Below are positions 51,797-59,854 of a stretch of 64,000 bases of DNA, one piece after another. A program made the translations under genes and the position numbers. Within the stretch, counting starts at the first letter, position 1, and each line of letters starts with the position of its first letter. Origin of the DNA: Bradyrhizobium sp. WSM3983 (lineage in GTDB: Bacteria > Pseudomonadota > Alphaproteobacteria > Rhizobiales > Xanthobacteraceae); assembly GCF_000473045.1 (NCBI RefSeq), contig NZ_AXAY01000033.1:1-64000 (forward strand), written 5' to 3'. Below the pieces are notes generated by a model, which was given only the letters and a program-made list of their open reading frames with translations, was not told where the DNA came from and did no database searches.

Positions 51797-52084
51797 TGTC
51801 CATCGAGCCGTTCCGCGCGCTCGCCGGCCTATCGCACCTCGCCGACCGCCGACGCGCTCGCACCATGAGCCCGCAGACCGTCTTGGTCGCGGGGCTAATG
51901 TGGGTTGGACGCTGGCTGGCCGTGTGGACGCAACGGTCCGTGCGAGGATCGCCCCGACGGGACCGGATCATCGACCGATGCCCGTGACAATGTCGCCGCC
52001 GAGATAACAACATTCATATGCGACATCATGATAACAACGATATCAAGGCTCGTCATGCCGGGGCGACCGACCAGCGCGCGACGT
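51797..52084. promoter_or_regulatory. Intergenic region between gspM end and acyltransferase start
   Basis: 288 bases with no supported gene. 52001-52046 is AT-rich with ATAACAACATTCATATG and ATCATGATAACAACGATATC, repeating GATA/TATC cores. A GTCAC element (complement of 51984-51988) lies about 190 nt upstream of the acyltransferase ATG. No terminator for the gsp operon was recognised. Confidence 0.35.
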
Positions 52085-52639
52085 CTATTTTGTGGGCAGC
52101 CTCTGCGCCGAAACCCCAAGAATGATCCGAAGCTTTGGATCGGTACCACTGGAAGGCGCCTGCACCGATAGTTCATCGATGAATAGAAACGGCATACCCG
52201 CCTCAAGATCATAGAGAAGTGGTTGCAGCGCGGCCGGTTCGATTTCGACACTGAACGTCGCCGAGATGAAGCCAGTCTTGGCACGTGTCCCCTGGAGGTC
52301 GACCTGCGATGACAGCGTATTGCCGTTCACCCGCTTGGTCGCGGCCGTCACGCGGTGCAGAAGCGTTGCGCCCGCGACCGAAGAGCTCGCTCCCTCAAGA
52401 AACGGAGACCCGGCCGGGATGCTCACGTCGGGCCGCGCGGCTGGGTGCTGGATCCGCCCCTTCGTGCCCATTTTCTCCAGTATCTCGGCAGATTGCGCGA
52501 CCGCTTCGCGACGCTGCAACAGCTGGATGATGCCGTCCCCGGTCACAAACGTGAACAGAACGACGAGCGCCAGATACGACGTTATCGCAATCGTGGGAAA
52601 CCTGGTGAGGATTGAATCGACACGCTGAAGCATGCTCAT
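52085..52639 (-). CDS. gspM: T2SS protein GspM (GspM_II type)
   Basis: Inner-membrane platform protein, 184 residues. A short cytoplasmic start (MSMLQRVDSILTRF) is followed by one membrane helix (about 16-36), a coiled stretch (LLQRREAVAQSAEILEKMG) and a ferredoxin-like periplasmic domain (about 95-180: GATLLHRVTAATKRVNGNTL, FSVEIEPAALQPLLYDLEAG, PFLFIDELSVQAP, LRIILGVSAQ). These features fit the GspM_II family of Rhizobiales-type T2SSs. Its start overlaps the gspL-like stop by 4 nt. Last gene of the nine-gene minus-strand gsp operon. Confidence 0.82.
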   Translation of the reverse strand: MSMLQRVDSILTRFPTIAITSYLALVVLFTFVTGDGIIQLLQRREAVAQSAEILEKMGTKGRIQHPAARPDVSIPAGSPFLEGASSSVAGATLLHRVTAATKRVNGNTLSSQVDLQGTRAKTGFISATFSVEIEPAALQPLLYDLEAGMPFLFIDELSVQAPSSGTDPKLRIILGVSAQRLPTK

Positions 52640-53709
52640 GAGCCCGTCCCGAAATACGGTTTCAGCTTGGCTTCGATGTGGAACCGTTCGCCAGGCTCGT
52701 TGGTGGATCTCGTCGTCGGCGCAAAAAAGCCGGCGCTCGAAAAATGAGGCGATTGCTCCAGAATCTGGATCAAAGAAGGCGCATCGCGGGTCAGACCGAC
52801 GATCTGGAGCTTGTCGCCCTCGATGCGTACTTCCGTCGCATATGTGTGGTCCGGCAGCAGCGATGACAGCGCCTCAACGATCAGAACGCTCGACGGCGTC
52901 TCATGCTTTCGCCGCACCAGCACATCTAGGGCCGAGTTACCGGTACCGTTCCGACCTGCGCGCAAGACCGCCCTTCGGCTCAATATCTCTTGCTGCATCT
53001 GCTGGAAATCAGCATCGTATGAATCGGCAAGATAGGCGCCTGCGCTGGCTGACAGGAAAGCGAGAGCACCGGTGGTCGCCAGGATCGCAATCATGGCGAA
53101 CCGCGCGCGGCCGAACTCCGATTGCCCCACAGCACGCCGCCTGTAGATCGCCAACCGTTCACTGTCGGATACGTTTGTCGAGATCTCTATGCCGGCCGCA
53201 CCCAGATCGAGAAACGCCTGCGCCAGCGGAAGCGCAGACCCCTCATTCGTGGCCACGATCGTCATAGCGATATTTTCGCCACCGACATGCTGCGGTGGGG
53301 TCCAATGGTAGATCGCATCTGCTGCATTCCATGGTGTCAGCCGGTCGATCTGGGCACGAACGACACCATCGAGGAACTCCATTGCACGGTTTGGAAGCTC
53401 GAGTGGCCTGAAAATGAAACGGGCCCGACGCAGCACGAGCTCGACCTCTGCGCCGCGCAGGATAGCTGCCCAGGCCGCAGGGAGCGATCGGGTCGTATCC
53501 GCTGATGCAACCGCGATTTCGCAAGGCGGCAGAGCACCGTCTCCAGACTTTGCCTTGCTTACCAGGCGTAGCGTGATCAAGCCATTCTCGCCCTCGCACG
53601 CTTCGACCCGGCGAGGCGCCTTCACCGTTCCGATGAGCCGGCCAACCGATTGCGCGGCGACGCCGATCCACAAGGAAAATCCAGCCGAAACATCGTCCAG
53701 CATACCCAT
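52636..53709 (-). CDS. gspL: T2SS protein GspL (PilN-like)
   Basis: Inner-membrane protein that links the GspE ATPase to the platform. 358 residues from ATG 53709, with GAGGAGGG 4 nt upstream (ATG 53703 is an alternative); the frame open to 54117 is in the wrong frame over gspK and is rejected. The cytoplasmic domain (about 1-195) is FtsA-like in layout, with EFLDGVVRAQIDRLTPWNA. A membrane helix (about 203-226) and a PilN-like periplasmic domain (VLIVEALSSLLPDHTYATEV, LQIVGLTRDAPSLIQILEQS) follow. It follows gspK after 26 nt and overlaps gspM by 4 nt. Confidence 0.82.
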   Translation of the reverse strand: MGMLDDVSAGFSLWIGVAAQSVGRLIGTVKAPRRVEACEGENGLITLRLVSKAKSGDGALPPCEIAVASADTTRSLPAAWAAILRGAEVELVLRRARFIFRPLELPNRAMEFLDGVVRAQIDRLTPWNAADAIYHWTPPQHVGGENIAMTIVATNEGSALPLAQAFLDLGAAGIEISTNVSDSERLAIYRRRAVGQSEFGRARFAMIAILATTGALAFLSASAGAYLADSYDADFQQMQQEILSRRAVLRAGRNGTGNSALDVLVRRKHETPSSVLIVEALSSLLPDHTYATEVRIEGDKLQIVGLTRDAPSLIQILEQSPHFSSAGFFAPTTRSTNEPGERFHIEAKLKPYFGTGS

Positions 53710-53735
53710 CAATCCCTCCTCACCGCGGACCCGTC

Positions 53736-54632
53736 CTACCCAACGTCGCCGTGCCATGCGAGCACCCGGAATGCACCACGTTCGCCGATCCCGAGAATTC
53801 TGATGATGGCTTCCGCCATCTTCACCCTGCCGTCGCTGCGCGCAATCCGCACGCGAACCCGATAGGCGTCGCTGCCAGAGACGCCCGCACCGGTCGGCTT
53901 GCCGCCAAGCGCGCCGAGAACGAACGCCGGATCGTCCCGCGGCAACGATGCGCGCTCCCTCAGGAAAGCATCGGCCACCGCGGGCGTAATCCCCGGCAAC
54001 GCGGCGACGACCTCCGGAGCCGCATCCAGCACATTGACTTGAGCCACGTCGCTGTAGACCGTTACGAACGGCAATACACGTTCGACCACGGCGGGAGGCA
54101 GACCAGCGACCAGCCAAAGCTCATCGGTGCTATTGAAAGGACCGCGCCGCGGCGGATACTTCAAGCCCAGGCTGGCGTAGAGCGTCGTTTCCTCATCGAC
54201 GCCGGACGGATTGGGAGCCGAGCGCCAGCCGACCACCCGGTCTGCGAACACAGCTGCCGTTTCGGCCGGCACGCCGACCGCACCGAAAAGGCCCGAGATC
54301 ATGCCGCGCGGCGCGAGATTCAAGTTGATGCGCGCCGCCTCCGAAACGTACTCGACTGCAATGTCCGAGCTCGCAAGCCTGAACCTGAAGGCACCTCGGG
54401 TCGGGCGGCGAACATTGATCGGGGTCGACAATTGGTAAGCAGCCAGCTCAACCCCGGCAGACGACAGCATGGTCCATTCGACTGATGCGTCGTACGCACC
54501 GACCGAATTCGCAGACTGTGCAAGATACAACGAAGCTGCAACGGCGAGCGCAGCAAGAGCGGCGAGCAGCCACATTGCGGTCACCGCGATGAAGCCGTCG
54601 CGCGATCCCAGGATTCTGGCTGCTACGCTCAT
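53736..54632 (-). CDS. gspK: T2SS minor pseudopilin GspK
   Basis: Tip pseudopilin, 298 residues from ATG 54632; a GTG one codon earlier is less likely because the ATG overlaps the gspJ stop (TGATG). The prepilin leader SRDG is followed by the hydrophobic helix FIAVTAMWLLAALAALAVAA. The large helical insert of GspK is present: EAARINLNLA, GWRSAPNPSGVDEETTLYAS, STDELWLVAGLPPAVVERVL, and INVLDAAPEVVAALPGIT-like NVLDAAPEVVAALPG, a helix-hairpin-helix-like region. The residue before cleavage is glycine, as GspO requires. No gspO gene is in the window. Confidence 0.88.
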   Translation of the reverse strand: MSVAARILGSRDGFIAVTAMWLLAALAALAVAASLYLAQSANSVGAYDASVEWTMLSSAGVELAAYQLSTPINVRRPTRGAFRFRLASSDIAVEYVSEAARINLNLAPRGMISGLFGAVGVPAETAAVFADRVVGWRSAPNPSGVDEETTLYASLGLKYPPRRGPFNSTDELWLVAGLPPAVVERVLPFVTVYSDVAQVNVLDAAPEVVAALPGITPAVADAFLRERASLPRDDPAFVLGALGGKPTGAGVSGSDAYRVRVRIARSDGRVKMAEAIIRILGIGERGAFRVLAWHGDVG

Positions 54633-55339
54633 CACCGTTGGCCCTGATCCGACGCGACGCGGCTGCCCTCGAGGCGTGATGGCTCAACAGGCGTCTCCGG
54701 CCGCGGCGGCTCCAAATTGATCTCCACCCTCGCCGCTGTCGACAAGGCCAACCCGGTCTCGCCATCCAGCAGCTCGAAGCGCACGGCCCTCGGCAGGCCG
54801 CTGCGATCGCTCCAACTGCTCTTCCACACCCCGTCTGCCGCCGCATATGAGAGCGCCAGACGAAATGGCGCACGCAGAAGGACCACAGGGTCCTTGAACG
54901 CGACGGCAACCGGCCAGGAGTCCGTATCCGGCAAGGTCACGAACGGAGCGCGCGTACGGACCAGGGCCGCCCCCTGAGCATCCACCGCTTCTGAAATTTG
55001 CACGAACTCAAGCCCCGCGCGCTCGTTCGGACCGAGCCCCGAACGTACGAACACGACCGAGGACGACGTGCCGCGAAAAAGCGGCGGGTTCTTGAGTCCA
55101 ATCGGCGAAACGTACTGGGCTACCGCAAGATCCTCGCTCAGACGATCGAGTGCGATCGTCAGCTGCTCCACGCGTTGCACGCGAAGCAGACTTCGATTCC
55201 AGTTCGAAAGCCATTGCCCGGTGACGGCTGCCAGCGCGCCGAGGATCAAGGCCATCAATGCGATCGCGACCAGTGCCTCGAACAGAGTGAAGCCGGCCTC
55301 CGCCTGGGGCCTCCGGTCTTTCGGTCGGCCGAGCGTCAC
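54632..55339 (-). CDS. gspJ: T2SS minor pseudopilin GspJ
   Basis: 235 residues from GTG 55339, which overlaps the gspI stop (GTGA). Prepilin site QAEAG|FTLFEALVAIALMAL with glycine at -1 and a phenylalanine at +1, glutamate at +5. GspJ-like features: LDRLSEDLAVAQYVSP and FRGTSSSVVFVRSG, then a long C-terminal beta domain (RAVRFELLDGETGLALSTAA). Proline-rich tail. Part of the I-J-K tip complex of the pseudopilus. Confidence 0.87.
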   Translation of the reverse strand: MTLGRPKDRRPQAEAGFTLFEALVAIALMALILGALAAVTGQWLSNWNRSLLRVQRVEQLTIALDRLSEDLAVAQYVSPIGLKNPPLFRGTSSSVVFVRSGLGPNERAGLEFVQISEAVDAQGAALVRTRAPFVTLPDTDSWPVAVAFKDPVVLLRAPFRLALSYAAADGVWKSSWSDRSGLPRAVRFELLDGETGLALSTAARVEINLEPPRPETPVEPSRLEGSRVASDQGQR

Positions 55340-55740
55340 GGCGGATTCTCCTCTTGCAGTCGCACCGTCTCCAGCGCAAGGATGGCGCCTGACGGCGAAC
55401 GCACACGGAGCTCGACCGTCTGCGGCACGAAGCGGGCCCCGGGCACGCCGGGAACCGATCCAACAAAGGGCGATGTGCGCATTTGCCAGCGATGTCCCAG
55501 CATTTCTCCGGTGAGTTCGCCGGGCAACGGCTCGCCTCCACGCGGTATGGTGGATACGATCTGGCGGGTGGCTTCCATCAACGCGACGTGCTGCGCCAGA
55601 TTGCGGGCGCCGCGCGCGTTTGTGGCCATCACGGATCCAACGGCCGCTAGCACGATCGCGACCAAGGCGAGCGCAACGATCGCTTCGATAAGGGTAAAGC
55701 CGTGTGCGGACTCCCTGTTACTGAATGTCTTGCGCAACAA
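55336..55740 (-). CDS. gspI: T2SS minor pseudopilin GspI
   Basis: 134 residues from TTG 55740. The TTG is supported by GGGAGG exactly 8 nt upstream; there is no ATG in frame before the prepilin motif. Cleavage site SAHG|FTLIEAIVALALVAIVL. GspI-like segments follow: NARGARNLAQHVALMEATRQ and MLGHRWQMRTSPF. The gene overlaps gspH by 23 nt and gspJ by 4 nt. Confidence 0.88.
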   Translation of the reverse strand: MLRKTFSNRESAHGFTLIEAIVALALVAIVLAAVGSVMATNARGARNLAQHVALMEATRQIVSTIPRGGEPLPGELTGEMLGHRWQMRTSPFVGSVPGVPGARFVPQTVELRVRSPSGAILALETVRLQEENPP

Positions 55741-56230
55741 TCTCGACGCCTCCCGTCAACCAGTTAACGCGCACCTCGAGGATGCTGCCGGGACGCGACA
55801 GCCGGATGGCGCCGCCGCACGACAAGCCTGTGCCGAGGAAGCTTATCGCCGAAAGTGCGGGCCTTCCGTTGCAGCGCTCCGGTAGCAATGCATCAAACTT
55901 GACATCGCCCGGGAGCGTAACGGCGCGAGAACTCGACCCGGAACTTACTGTCCGGGCCGGAGCATCGACACGGGCCTCGATCAAGCCATGCCGCAGGAGC
56001 GCAGCATTGCGATCGGCTTTCAGCAATGCAGCGATCTCGATCGCATACGCCTCAAGCTTGGGTCGGGACGTCGCCATCGGCAGGCGAGGAAGCGAGATCG
56101 CCGCCAGAAGAGCAACGATGGCTAGTACGCAAACGATCTCAAGCAGCGTAAAACCCGCCTGTGAGCGCTTCCCGTTAATTCGGAGCCGACGTGAGATCGG
56201 CGGCCGTCCCCGTACCGCCCTCCTGGCCAT
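55718..56230 (-). CDS. gspH: T2SS minor pseudopilin GspH
   Basis: About 170 residues from ATG 56230; the frame is open to GTG 56287, and either start overlaps gspG because no start codon lies between the gspG stop and the prepilin motif. Leader ends KRSQAG|FTLLEIVCVLAIVALLAA, the classic GspH/FimT site. The body has AIEIAALLKADRNAALLRHG (near 63-82), as in GspH, and a C-terminal beta region (LSCGGAIRLSRPGSILEVRV). Confidence 0.83.
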   Translation of the reverse strand: MARRAVRGRPPISRRLRINGKRSQAGFTLLEIVCVLAIVALLAAISLPRLPMATSRPKLEAYAIEIAALLKADRNAALLRHGLIEARVDAPARTVSSGSSSRAVTLPGDVKFDALLPERCNGRPALSAISFLGTGLSCGGAIRLSRPGSILEVRVNWLTGGVEIVAQDIQ

Positions 56231-56642
56231 CCGAGCCGAGAGAACGAATCTCATACGGCGCCTTCTCGCCCGGCTGCCTGTACACATATGCTTTTCCCCA
56301 CGGGTCGTTCGGGACGCTGCCGCCCTTCAGGTACGGACCATTCCATGCCGAGATGCCGCTGCCGGGTTGCACCAGCGCCGCAAGTCCTTCCGAACTCGAG
56401 GGAAATCGACCGGCATCGAGGTAAAAGAGGTCGAGCGCACTGCCAAAGCTTTGAAGTTGAATCTTGGCAGCCTTGACCCGGGACTCGCTCAGATAATTGA
56501 GCACGCGCGGCCCGACCAGGGCCATGATCATGCCGATGATCGTGATGACGACCAGCATCTCGACCAAGGTGAACCCGTCTTGACCACCACCTCGCAAGCG
56601 CCTCCGCGCCGCAAGAGATCGTCCTTTTGCAAACCCGCTCAT
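56175..56642 (-). CDS. gspG: T2SS major pseudopilin GspG
   Basis: Main subunit of the periplasmic pseudopilus, 155 residues, ATG 56642. Leader ends GGGQDG|FTLVEMLVVITIIGMIMALV. Core motifs of GspG are present: YLSESRVKAAKIQLQSFGSA, LFYLDAGRFPSSSEGLAALV and NDPWGKAYVYRQPG, then the conserved EIRSLGSDGQEGGTGTAADL that binds calcium in GspG homologues. The name is therefore firm. Confidence 0.95.
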   Translation of the reverse strand: MSGFAKGRSLAARRRLRGGGQDGFTLVEMLVVITIIGMIMALVGPRVLNYLSESRVKAAKIQLQSFGSALDLFYLDAGRFPSSSEGLAALVQPGSGISAWNGPYLKGGSVPNDPWGKAYVYRQPGEKAPYEIRSLGSDGQEGGTGTAADLTSAPN

Positions 56643-56656
56643 CGTTCGCCTTTCAT

Positions 56657-57859
56657 CTATCCGACCATCTGTGTCACCGACAGCAGTGCCGTCATCACCG
56701 AAACGATCAAGCCGCCGACCACGACGCTGATGAGCACGATCGCGGCGGGACCGATAATGCCGACAATACGGTCGAGCTGTCGCTGCAGCTTCGCCTCGTA
56801 GAACTCGGCAACACGCGCGGAGAGCGTTGGCAATTGTCCCGTCTCCTCGCCGAGACGCAGCATTCGCAGTGCGACCGACGGCAACACGGCAGACGCAGTC
56901 AGCGCGTCCGATAGCTTGCCACCGTGGCGAACCCGGTCCGCCATCGCACTCCAGACCGGCACATCACCCGTCGTCGTCATGATGTCGATGAGGATACGCA
57001 AGGTCGCAGTGAGCGTCACACCGCTGCCCAGAAGGATGCCGAGGTTCCGGCAGAACAGCGCTGTTCGGTGAAACTGGAAGATGGTCGAGACAATCGGCAT
57101 CCTGGCAATCTGCGTCATGAAGCCCGCGCGAAACGCCGGCCTTCGCCAGCAGAGCCAGCCGGCTATGACAATCGCTGCACCACCGACGCAGAGCTCGGGA
57201 AGGTGGCCTCTCAGCAGATCCGAAAGCACGAGGAAGACTTCGATCATCGGATCTGTCTTCGCATTGAAGTCGCGCAAAACGGCAGAAAATTGAGGGAGGA
57301 CGAACGCGAGGAAGAAGATTAGGACCCCGCCCGCAGCGAAGAGGACGAAGGCGGGATACTGCAGAGCACCCATCACCTTCTGGCGAAGTGCCTCCGCCCG
57401 CGCGCGCTCGTTGCCGAGCGTCTCCAGAATGTTGTCGAGCGTGCCGGACATTTCGCCGACCCGGACCAGGGCCACATACATCGCCGGAAACAAGGTCGGA
57501 TGCCGGCCGAGCGCGTCGGCGAAGCTTTCACCAGACAGGATGGCCGTCTTGATCTTGAGGATGACCGCGTGCAGACGACCGACGTCGCCGTCGTCGGCCA
57601 GCAGCTCCAGCGCATCGTTGAGGCGCGATCCCGCCCGGAGCAACAGCGCGAGATCTCGAGTAAAGATGGTCACGTCCTCTGGGCGAGGCCGCGTCAGCGA
57701 GATTGACCATTGCCCCCGCTCCACCTCGGGCAACGTCTCGATCGCCAACAGACCGAGATACTCGATACGTTGCGCAACCTCGGCTAGATTGGTGGCTGCG
57801 ATCGATCCCGACACGATCTCGCCACTCTTCGTCAGGGCACGGTATCGGAAAAGCGGCAT
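56657..57859 (-). CDS. gspF: T2SS inner-membrane platform protein GspF
   Basis: Polytopic core of the T2SS assembly platform, 400 residues, ATG 57859 five nt after gspE. Start MPLFRYRALTKSGEIVSGSI is typical. It has two T2SSF repeats (about 65-190 and 265-390), each with the helical bundle signature: LALLLRAGSRLNDALELLAD...YVALVRVGEMSGTLDNIL and FCRNLGILLGSGVTLTATLR...MLRLGEETGQLPTLSARVA. Three membrane segments are predicted (near 168-190, 220-240, 370-395). Confidence 0.94.
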   Translation of the reverse strand: MPLFRYRALTKSGEIVSGSIAATNLAEVAQRIEYLGLLAIETLPEVERGQWSISLTRPRPEDVTIFTRDLALLLRAGSRLNDALELLADDGDVGRLHAVILKIKTAILSGESFADALGRHPTLFPAMYVALVRVGEMSGTLDNILETLGNERARAEALRQKVMGALQYPAFVLFAAGGVLIFFLAFVLPQFSAVLRDFNAKTDPMIEVFLVLSDLLRGHLPELCVGGAAIVIAGWLCWRRPAFRAGFMTQIARMPIVSTIFQFHRTALFCRNLGILLGSGVTLTATLRILIDIMTTTGDVPVWSAMADRVRHGGKLSDALTASAVLPSVALRMLRLGEETGQLPTLSARVAEFYEAKLQRQLDRIVGIIGPAAIVLISVVVGGLIVSVMTALLSVTQMVG

Positions 57860-57863
57860 CGCG

Positions 57864-59546
57864 CTATCTCACCGTCGTCACGCGAAGGATCTCGGCGGCC
57901 GAGGTGGTTCCGGCCAGGCATTTTGCAAGCCCGTCCTCGATCATCGTTGTCATGCCGTTGCGAACCGCGACCTTGTCGATCGAGGCCCAGTCAGACTGGG
58001 ACTCGATCAACCCGCGAACCTCCTCGTCCATCTCCAGCACTTCGAAAACGCCACAGCGTCCGCGATAGCCGACGCCGCCACAGCGCTCGCATCCCGTCGG
58101 TTCGAAAATGACGTTGCCCAGCCGCAGGCCGATCGCAGCGTAGCGAGGGTCGGCATCGAGATCCGCCTGTCCGAGGGGACGGCTAGACTTGCAGCGCTCG
58201 CACAGCTGCCGGACCAGGCGTTGGGCGACGACCGCCCGCAAGGTGGAGCGCAGCAGGAACGCTTCGACCCCGAGATCCAGAAGGCGCGGCACCGCGGCGG
58301 CGGCCGTTTCCGTGTGCAAGGTCGTCAGCACAAGGTGACCAGTCAATGCCGCGTGAACGGCGACGTGCGCCGTCTCGGAGTCGCGGACCTCTCCGACCAT
58401 GATCACGTCGGGGTCCTGACGTACAAATGAGCGCAATGCAGTCGCAAACGTCAATCCGATCGACGACTTGGTCTGGGACTGACAAATTCCCGGGATCTCG
58501 TATTCGACGGGATCCTCGATCGTCAGGATTTTGCGGGTCGGCTCGTTGAGGAGCGACAGGACGGTGGCGAGCGTCGTCGTCTTGCCGCTGCCGGTTGGTC
58601 CAGTGACGATGATCATGCCGTGCGGCAGGGCAAGCGTGCGGCGCAGCTTGGTCTGGTCGCCGGCGAGAAAGCCCAGCTTGTCGACGGACAGCAGCGCCCG
58701 ATCCCTCGGCAGCAGACGGATCACGGCGGACTCGCCATGCTGCGTCGGCATGATCGCGACGCGCATGTCGATCTCCGAACGAGCGACCCGGACTCTCGCC
58801 GCTCCGTCCTGCGGCAAGCGACGCTCCGCAATGTTGAGGCCGGCAAGTATCTTGATCCTCGAAATGACGGCCTGAGGTGGTACCCCGCTCGGCGTCGCAA
58901 CGCTGCGCAACAAGCCATCGACGCGCATCCGCACCACCAACGAGGATCGCGCCGGCTCGATATGAATATCGCTCGCGCGTGTTTCGACGGCGGTTTCGAA
59001 CAGATCATTGACGGCTCGGACGACAGGAGCGCCGCTCGCCAGGTCGCGCAGATTATCGATATCGTCGTCCTGAACCGGCGCGCCCGCAGAACCGGCCTCG
59101 TCGGTAACCTGATCCTGTCCGAGGCGCTGATCGAGCGCGATCGCAATATCCTCGAACGAAGCGATCTTGACTACAGGCTGAGCGCCGAGAACGATTGCAG
59201 ACGCCTGGATCGAAGCAGCGTCAAACGGATCGGCGACGACCAGGATCGCGGAACCTTCGGCCGGCTGGCAAGGGAAAACCGCCATCTCGCGCAGGAAGCG
59301 CCGCGAAAATTGCTGAGCTTTCGATTCCGCCGCCATCAATTCCTGAAGCGAGATGCGCGGGAATTCGGCGAAGCGCGCCACCTCCTCCGCGAATTCCGCG
59401 GACGAAAGATCGCTCAGCTCCCATAATTTGCGCAGGTTGCCTTCACCCGCCCGGGCGCTGTCGCCGAGCTTGTCGACGTCCGCTTTCTTCAGGCCCGCGC
59501 GTTGACTGAAATAGGCAGCAAAATCAAGCGCAGTCGGAGCGGCCAT
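57864..59546 (-). CDS. gspE: T2SS ATPase GspE
   Basis: Cytoplasmic ATPase that powers pseudopilus growth, 560 residues from ATG 59546. N1E/N2E domains (about 1-150, ISLQELMAAESKAQQFSRRF) are followed by the ATPase core: Walker A VTGPTGSGKTTTL (near 312-324), an Asp box (TIEDPVEYEIPGICQSQ), Walker B DPDVIMVGEVRDSETAHVA and a His box (LTGHLVLTTLHTETA). The zinc-binding tetracysteine of GspE is seen as CERCKSS (near 448) and CERCGG (near 485). First gene of the nine-gene gsp operon, divergent from gspD. Confidence 0.95.
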   Translation of the reverse strand: MAAPTALDFAAYFSQRAGLKKADVDKLGDSARAGEGNLRKLWELSDLSSAEFAEEVARFAEFPRISLQELMAAESKAQQFSRRFLREMAVFPCQPAEGSAILVVADPFDAASIQASAIVLGAQPVVKIASFEDIAIALDQRLGQDQVTDEAGSAGAPVQDDDIDNLRDLASGAPVVRAVNDLFETAVETRASDIHIEPARSSLVVRMRVDGLLRSVATPSGVPPQAVISRIKILAGLNIAERRLPQDGAARVRVARSEIDMRVAIMPTQHGESAVIRLLPRDRALLSVDKLGFLAGDQTKLRRTLALPHGMIIVTGPTGSGKTTTLATVLSLLNEPTRKILTIEDPVEYEIPGICQSQTKSSIGLTFATALRSFVRQDPDVIMVGEVRDSETAHVAVHAALTGHLVLTTLHTETAAAAVPRLLDLGVEAFLLRSTLRAVVAQRLVRQLCERCKSSRPLGQADLDADPRYAAIGLRLGNVIFEPTGCERCGGVGYRGRCGVFEVLEMDEEVRGLIESQSDWASIDKVAVRNGMTTMIEDGLAKCLAGTTSAAEILRVTTVR

Positions 59547-59854
59547 CGACGTATACCAAAGTCACCGGAAACCGCTGCGCGGCAATCGCGGCATTTACCC
59601 GCCGTTTGATAATGAAAATGTGACGGTATCGTTGGTCACAGGACAAGGTGATCGCCGCTCCCCCCTCATGTTAATTACGAAGCAGTCAAAAAGAGCTGGA
59701 CGATAGATACGACAAGATCATCATGTGAGGCCCGTCGCGCAACGAACATCACCACACATTGCTGTCACATACGAGGACTAAGACGTCCGTCATTCGGCCT
59801 CCTCGCCTGCAGTATCAGGGCGAAGTACAGGGCATCTTTTGAGTGAGGCAAACA
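59547..59854. promoter_or_regulatory. Divergent gspE-gspD promoter region with a perfect inverted repeat
   Basis: 308 bases. TGTGAC at 59619-59624 and GTCACA at 59635-59640 form a perfect 6-bp inverted repeat with a 10-base spacer, 73-94 nt upstream of gspE. CTGTCACATACG at 59763-59774 lies about 90 nt upstream of gspD. AT-rich segments at 59605-59635 and 59660-59725. A likely shared operator zone. TGAGG at 59844-59848 is the gspD RBS. Confidence 0.45.

Noticed and set aside
52636..54117. Longer form of the GspL gene (493 codons)
   Set aside because: The extra N-terminal 136 residues are the gspK DNA in another frame; a strong RBS marks the start at 53709.
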